This document shows positions 34,790 to 38,372 of a stretch of DNA of 38,372 bases, piece by piece; within the stretch, counting starts at the first letter, position 1; each line of letters starts with the position of its first letter. Below the pieces are notes generated by a model. It was not told the DNA's origin and ran no database searches. It saw nothing but the letters and a program-made list of their open reading frames with translations. The translations under genes and the position numbers were made by a program. Source of the stretch: Anaerolineae bacterium (lineage in GTDB: Bacteria > Chloroflexota > Anaerolineae > J102); contig JALXCB010000166.1 in the NCBI GenBank assembly GCA_026991225.1, positions 1 through 38,372 on the forward strand, written 5' to 3'.

Positions 34790-35515
34790 TTACTCCCACT
34801 CGAACGGATGCGATTTGCCTTGATAGATGTTATCCAGGATGGTCATCTCGCGGTCGTGGATCGCGTTCAGGAACTTGTCGGCCTTGCCCATGTGGCGGAA
34901 GGAGGCATAGCCGTGTTCCAGGAAATCCTGCAATTCGTGCCAGCCCGCTCGATGCGCGGGGCCTCGGGCCGCGCGCAGCATCCAGCCGATGACGCGATGC
35001 CTGACCAGCTTCTCCAAATCCCGACCGATTTCCACGATCATCTCGATTTGCTTCACCCGATCATCGTAATTGTCGCACAGACGGTAGGCTTCCGCATATT
35101 GCTCCTCCGAAATGCTGTCGGTAACTCCAGCCTGGTTCAGCAACGCGTCCAACAGTTTGGCGTCCAGCTCCTCGGTCAGGTTGTTGAGTTCGATGGCCTT
35201 GGTCAGGGTGCGCAGCGCCCGCGCGGGAATGAAACGGGACATGAATTCGTGTACCCGTAGAATGTCTGCGTTGCGCTGGCTGAAGTCCTTGGGCGCGTAG
35301 ATGTCATCCAGGAAGAAGCGGCACGCGGGCTCGTAGCGGGGATCGGCCAGGAAATCGGCGTAGGTGCGGGCCAGGCGCTGCGCCTGCCAGGCGCGCAGCA
35401 TCGCCATCTCGGGCGAAAGTCCGCCGCCCTCGACGCGTTGATGGCTGAGTTCGTCATGTTTGCGCAGGGCCGCCACCAGGCGGGCCGCGTCTTTGGGAGA
35501 AAGCGCTTCGGTCAT
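34790..35515 (-). CDS. Conserved hypothetical protein
   Basis: 241 aa from ATG 35515; contains CRFFLDDIYAPKDFSQRNADILRV; all-helical appearance, no catalytic motif recognised. Confidence 0.7.
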   Translation of the reverse strand: MTEALSPKDAARLVAALRKHDELSHQRVEGGGLSPEMAMLRAWQAQRLARTYADFLADPRYEPACRFFLDDIYAPKDFSQRNADILRVHEFMSRFIPARALRTLTKAIELNNLTEELDAKLLDALLNQAGVTDSISEEQYAEAYRLCDNYDDRVKQIEMIVEIGRDLEKLVRHRVIGWMLRAARGPAHRAGWHELQDFLEHGYASFRHMGKADKFLNAIHDREMTILDNIYQGKSHPFEWE

Positions 35516-35581
35516 GGTTGAGTGTGGCAAAAGGGGATTTCTCTCAGATTAGAGTATCACAGGCGGATGCAGGTTACGCAA

Positions 35582-35795
35582 GGGTGCGTTTCAAAAATGG
35601 GGCGCACTAGCCGACTCAAGTCGGGCGCTTCAGGCCTGCGGCCAGTGGACGGCCTCCGCCGTCCATTTTCACCGTATGCAACAGGTCGACGAAGGTCGAC
35701 CACTGGCGCGAAGCGCCCAAAAAGCCCGAGTTTACTCGGTCAGTGCTTGGCGACGAATCGACGATGATTTTTTGCCCCCAAATTGAAACGCACCC
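35582..35795. mobile_element. MITE carrying hairpin core 'alpha' (inverse orientation to 8702-8983)
   Basis: Perfect 13-bp TIR GGGTGCGTTTCAA / TTGAAACGCACCC; perfect 9-bp duplication GTTACGCAA at 35573-35581 and 35796-35804. Confidence 0.92.
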
Positions 35796-35836
35796 GTTAC
35801 GCAAATCGAAAGCGCACAAACAGAGAAAACAGAATC

Positions 35837-37816
35837 CTAATTCCCAACGTTTACCACTCCAATCTCCACCTCCGCCTGCCAGTCGCCCGGGATGACGGCG
35901 GGTTCCAGGGTTTCCTCATCGTAGAGCACCACGGTCAGGGCGTAGTCGCCCGGTTGAAGCGGGGCGGGAAGCAAATAGACATTGAGCGCCTCCTCGCCCG
36001 CATCCCAGGCGAAGGTGCGCAGATGACGGTTGCTGAGCAGAACGCGGTCGTCCTGGGCCAGGGTGGCGCCAGACGCGTCTTTCAGCCGCACGGAGACCTT
36101 GTAGCTGCGGTCGGTGGGGCGCTCGACTCGCCAGCGCAGAGCCACGAGGATGGGACGGCCCTGGGCGATGGGCTGCGCCCGCCCGAACCAGTCGCCCGCC
36201 ACCAGGGTCGCGCCCGGCTCCCAGGGGATGTTCAGGGACTTCCAGTCGCGGGGGAGCTGGAACCGGGTGGGGGGATGCATTCGCCAGACCCGCACGGTGT
36301 AGCCGCGGAAGGCTTGTTCGTCGATGCGCTGGCCGTAAGCGTCCAGCAACGCGGGGACGGCCCCGCGCGGGTCCATGTCCGATTCGTACCAGGTGACATA
36401 GAAGACCCGCTGCGCCCGGCCCGCCAGCTCGGTCAGGCGCTCGTCGATGTGGTCGATGTCCACGAACAGGTATTGGGCCGGGGCCTGGTTTGCGGGTTCG
36501 GGGGGCGGGAAGCCGTCGAAATCGTTGTTCCAGCGCTGCCAGTAGAAGCCGAAGGGATAACGCTGGTCCACCAGGATGATGTCGTCGGGCGTGGCGCGGG
36601 CCTTCAGATAGGTTACGACGCCCGTCATGTCCTCGCGGAAGTGGGCGGGGTCGAAGAAATCGGCCCGGAGGGAGGGGATGGTGAGGGCGAGGATGGCGGC
36701 CAGGGCCAGCCAGGGCAGAGGCCGGGCCAGTTTGCGCCATCCCAGCAGTGCCCATCCCCCCAACGCCCACAATGCGGGCAGGATGAAGCTGATGTAGCGG
36801 GGATTGAACGCGGATCGGGCGATGAGCACGCCGTAAAAGATGGCCAGGCCGCCGAAAAGCCAGGTTGCCAAAAGCGTCCAGCGTCCCATGTCCCATGTCC
36901 AATGTCGGGAGACTTTCTCCTTCCCCCCACTGAAAACTGAAAACTGAAAACTGATTACTGATAACGCTGCTCCACCCAAAATCAACGCGCCCCACACCCA
37001 CGCGCCAACCCGCCAGACGTCCTCTGGCGCGAATTCCCCCAGGGTGAAGGCCCGATAGAGCTGACTGAGATAGCCGCCCAGGGTGGGCAGCGTGAGGTTG
37101 GGGTTCTTGTAGCCCGGAATTTGGCGCAGGGCGATGGGCGTGACCGGCGCGAACAGAAGGATGACGACCGCGCCCGTTCCCGCCAGCCTCGCCAGCCGCC
37201 GCCCGCGATGCGGGCCTTTCAGCGCCCAAACCAGCAGCCACAATCCCCACGCGGTCAGGATGAAGACCGCGCTGTAATGGGTGAGCAGCGCGGCCGCGGC
37301 CAGCGCGGCGAAAAGAAGCCACCGCTTCCACGAGCCGGGCGCGTCCAGCGCCCGCCACAGCGCCAGCATCCCCGCGGCCAGCAGCGCCCACGTCATGGTG
37401 TACATGCGGGTTTCCTGCGCTTCGGCCAGGCCATAGGCCGCGAACGCAGCCAGCGCCAGCGCCAACATGCCCGCCACCCATCCCAAACCGGACGTCAGCC
37501 TGCGCCCAAGCTGGAAGGTCAGTGCCACCGTCAGCATCCCAAACCACACGCTGAGGAAGCGGGTGGCGAAGGGGGATGTCCCGGCGACGCGCGTCCAGGC
37601 GTGGAGCGTGTAAAAATAGAGGGGGGGATGGATATCCAGTTCGGGCGCGGGGGCGACCTCGGGCAGGGGGCGGGTGGCCACGTCGATGTTGCGGGCTTCA
37701 TCCCACCAGATATCCTGGTAATCCAGCCGAAAAAGTCGCAGTCCGAACGCGGCCCAGAGGACCAGGATAAGGAGTCCCCAACGCCACCAGGCCAGGCGCA
37801 CAGCGTTCGCGTTCAT
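35837..37816 (-). CDS. Glycosyltransferase family 39 (PMT-like) membrane protein
   Basis: 659 aa; RLDYQDIWWDEARNIDVATRPLPEVAPAPELDIHPPLYFYTLHAWTRVAG and RSAFNPRYISFILPAL motifs, multiple TM segments. Confidence 0.88.
   Translation of the reverse strand: MNANAVRLAWWRWGLLILVLWAAFGLRLFRLDYQDIWWDEARNIDVATRPLPEVAPAPELDIHPPLYFYTLHAWTRVAGTSPFATRFLSVWFGMLTVALTFQLGRRLTSGLGWVAGMLALALAAFAAYGLAEAQETRMYTMTWALLAAGMLALWRALDAPGSWKRWLLFAALAAAALLTHYSAVFILTAWGLWLLVWALKGPHRGRRLARLAGTGAVVILLFAPVTPIALRQIPGYKNPNLTLPTLGGYLSQLYRAFTLGEFAPEDVWRVGAWVWGALILGGAALSVISFQFSVFSGGKEKVSRHWTWDMGRWTLLATWLFGGLAIFYGVLIARSAFNPRYISFILPALWALGGWALLGWRKLARPLPWLALAAILALTIPSLRADFFDPAHFREDMTGVVTYLKARATPDDIILVDQRYPFGFYWQRWNNDFDGFPPPEPANQAPAQYLFVDIDHIDERLTELAGRAQRVFYVTWYESDMDPRGAVPALLDAYGQRIDEQAFRGYTVRVWRMHPPTRFQLPRDWKSLNIPWEPGATLVAGDWFGRAQPIAQGRPILVALRWRVERPTDRSYKVSVRLKDASGATLAQDDRVLLSNRHLRTFAWDAGEEALNVYLLPAPLQPGDYALTVVLYDEETLEPAVIPGDWQAEVEIGVVNVGN
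36876..36965. repeat. Heptad arrays inside the GT39 coding sequence
   Basis: GTCCCAT GTCCCAT GTCCAAT GTCGGGA (36876-36911) and ACTGAAA ACTGAAA ACTGAAA ACTGATT ACTGATA (36929-36965), period 7. Confidence 0.85.
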
Positions 37817-38372
37817 GGTCGGGGGTGATAGCCCTGGTCGGATTCGTCGTAATCGTAGACCTGCGCTGGCGAAAACGTCAGAATGTCATCCCAGGCCGTC
37901 CATTCCCAAACGCCCAGCACGGCGATGGGTTTGCCCTCCTCGCCCGGCGGCGCATCGATTCCCAAACTATCGCCTCCACCCTGCCCGTTCACCGTGTAAA
38001 GCAGCATCGGCGTCCCTTCATCGATCAGCTTCTCCCCCTCGGGCGACAGCCAAAAGGCCGCGAATTTGCCCCCCATGGGGCTGAGGAGCCAGGCCGCCTG
38101 AATGCGTTGTTCCGGGGCGGCGGGCCCCTCGGGCAGGCCCAGCACCGCCTGCTCCGCCCCGACAAACCGCTCGGGAAGGGCGTCCGCGGGCAGCGAGGCG
38201 ACGTATTCGATGGGCGCGTTATCGGTCAGGTTGTAGTGGGTGATGGTGATCGTCGTCTCCTCCCCATGCGTGATGGTCGCCGGGCCCTGGACGAAAACAA
38301 ACCCCTCGGCAGCGCTCGCCGCGTCAGGGATGGGGGTGACGACGACGGGGGCGGCAATGACGGTGGGGGCGT
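37813..38372 (-). CDS. Hypothetical protein, N-terminus beyond window edge
   Basis: Frame open to window end (...EGFVFVQGPATITHGEETTITITHYNLTDNAPIEYVASLPADALPERFVGAEQAVLGLPEGPAAPEQRIQAAW...); stop overlaps GT39 start (ATGA). Confidence 0.65.
   Translation of the reverse strand, partial: APTVIAAPVVVTPIPDAASAAEGFVFVQGPATITHGEETTITITHYNLTDNAPIEYVASLPADALPERFVGAEQAVLGLPEGPAAPEQRIQAAWLLSPMGGKFAAFWLSPEGEKLIDEGTPMLLYTVNGQGGGDSLGIDAPPGEEGKPIAVLGVWEWTAWDDILTFSPAQVYDYDESDQGYHPRP

Noticed and set aside
9553-34800. Similar short ORFs beginning MMR-D-T-Y--RIT-V--S-N (9553, 10481, 30649, 34687)
   Set aside because: Peptide similarity arises because the same intergenic CGTRATG repeat is translated in one frame; no RBS or coding extension in common.
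1-38372. tRNA/rRNA genes
   Set aside because: No T-loop plus acceptor arrangement or rRNA-like block noticed on reading; a tRNAscan/Infernal run would be decisive.

Overview
38.4 kb of GC-rich chromosome, probably Chloroflexota (judged from protein content only). There are about 31 supportable protein genes, no rRNA, tRNA or CRISPR that I could recognise, and no transposase ORF. Gene content: surface-polysaccharide genes (two GT4 glycosyltransferases, O-antigen ligase-like, hexapeptide acyltransferase, GT39), a PII-like/CBS protein next to an ArsB/NhaD permease, LysE and GNAT proteins, an ECF-like sigma factor with a zinc-finger anti-sigma factor, a NUDIX hydrolase, SpoVS, an F420/LLM oxidoreductase, a heterodimer-like ABC exporter pair, a UPF0175/DUF3368 toxin-antitoxin pair, MFS, class I FBP aldolase, a stand-alone FtsK-type motor with a small membrane partner, Ndk, an SsnA-like amidohydrolase, and a SNF2 helicase / SWIM zinc-finger / ~600-aa protein cluster. 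The most unusual content is intergenic. (1) A four-copy MITE family (TIR GTAACTGCTAA) has 8-bp target duplications. (2) A second group (GGGTGYGTYYCAA-like TIRs) has 9-bp duplications. (3) Structured hairpin 'cores' recur inside different TIR 'shells', with base-pair-preserving substitutions between copies. (4) Period-7 heptad arrays abut stop codons and invade one coding sequence. (5) Two adjacent MITE insertions displaced the start codon of a NUDIX gene, which now appears to start inside the MITE; the displaced original N-terminus is still readable. All calls were made by eye from the sequence; no searches were run.
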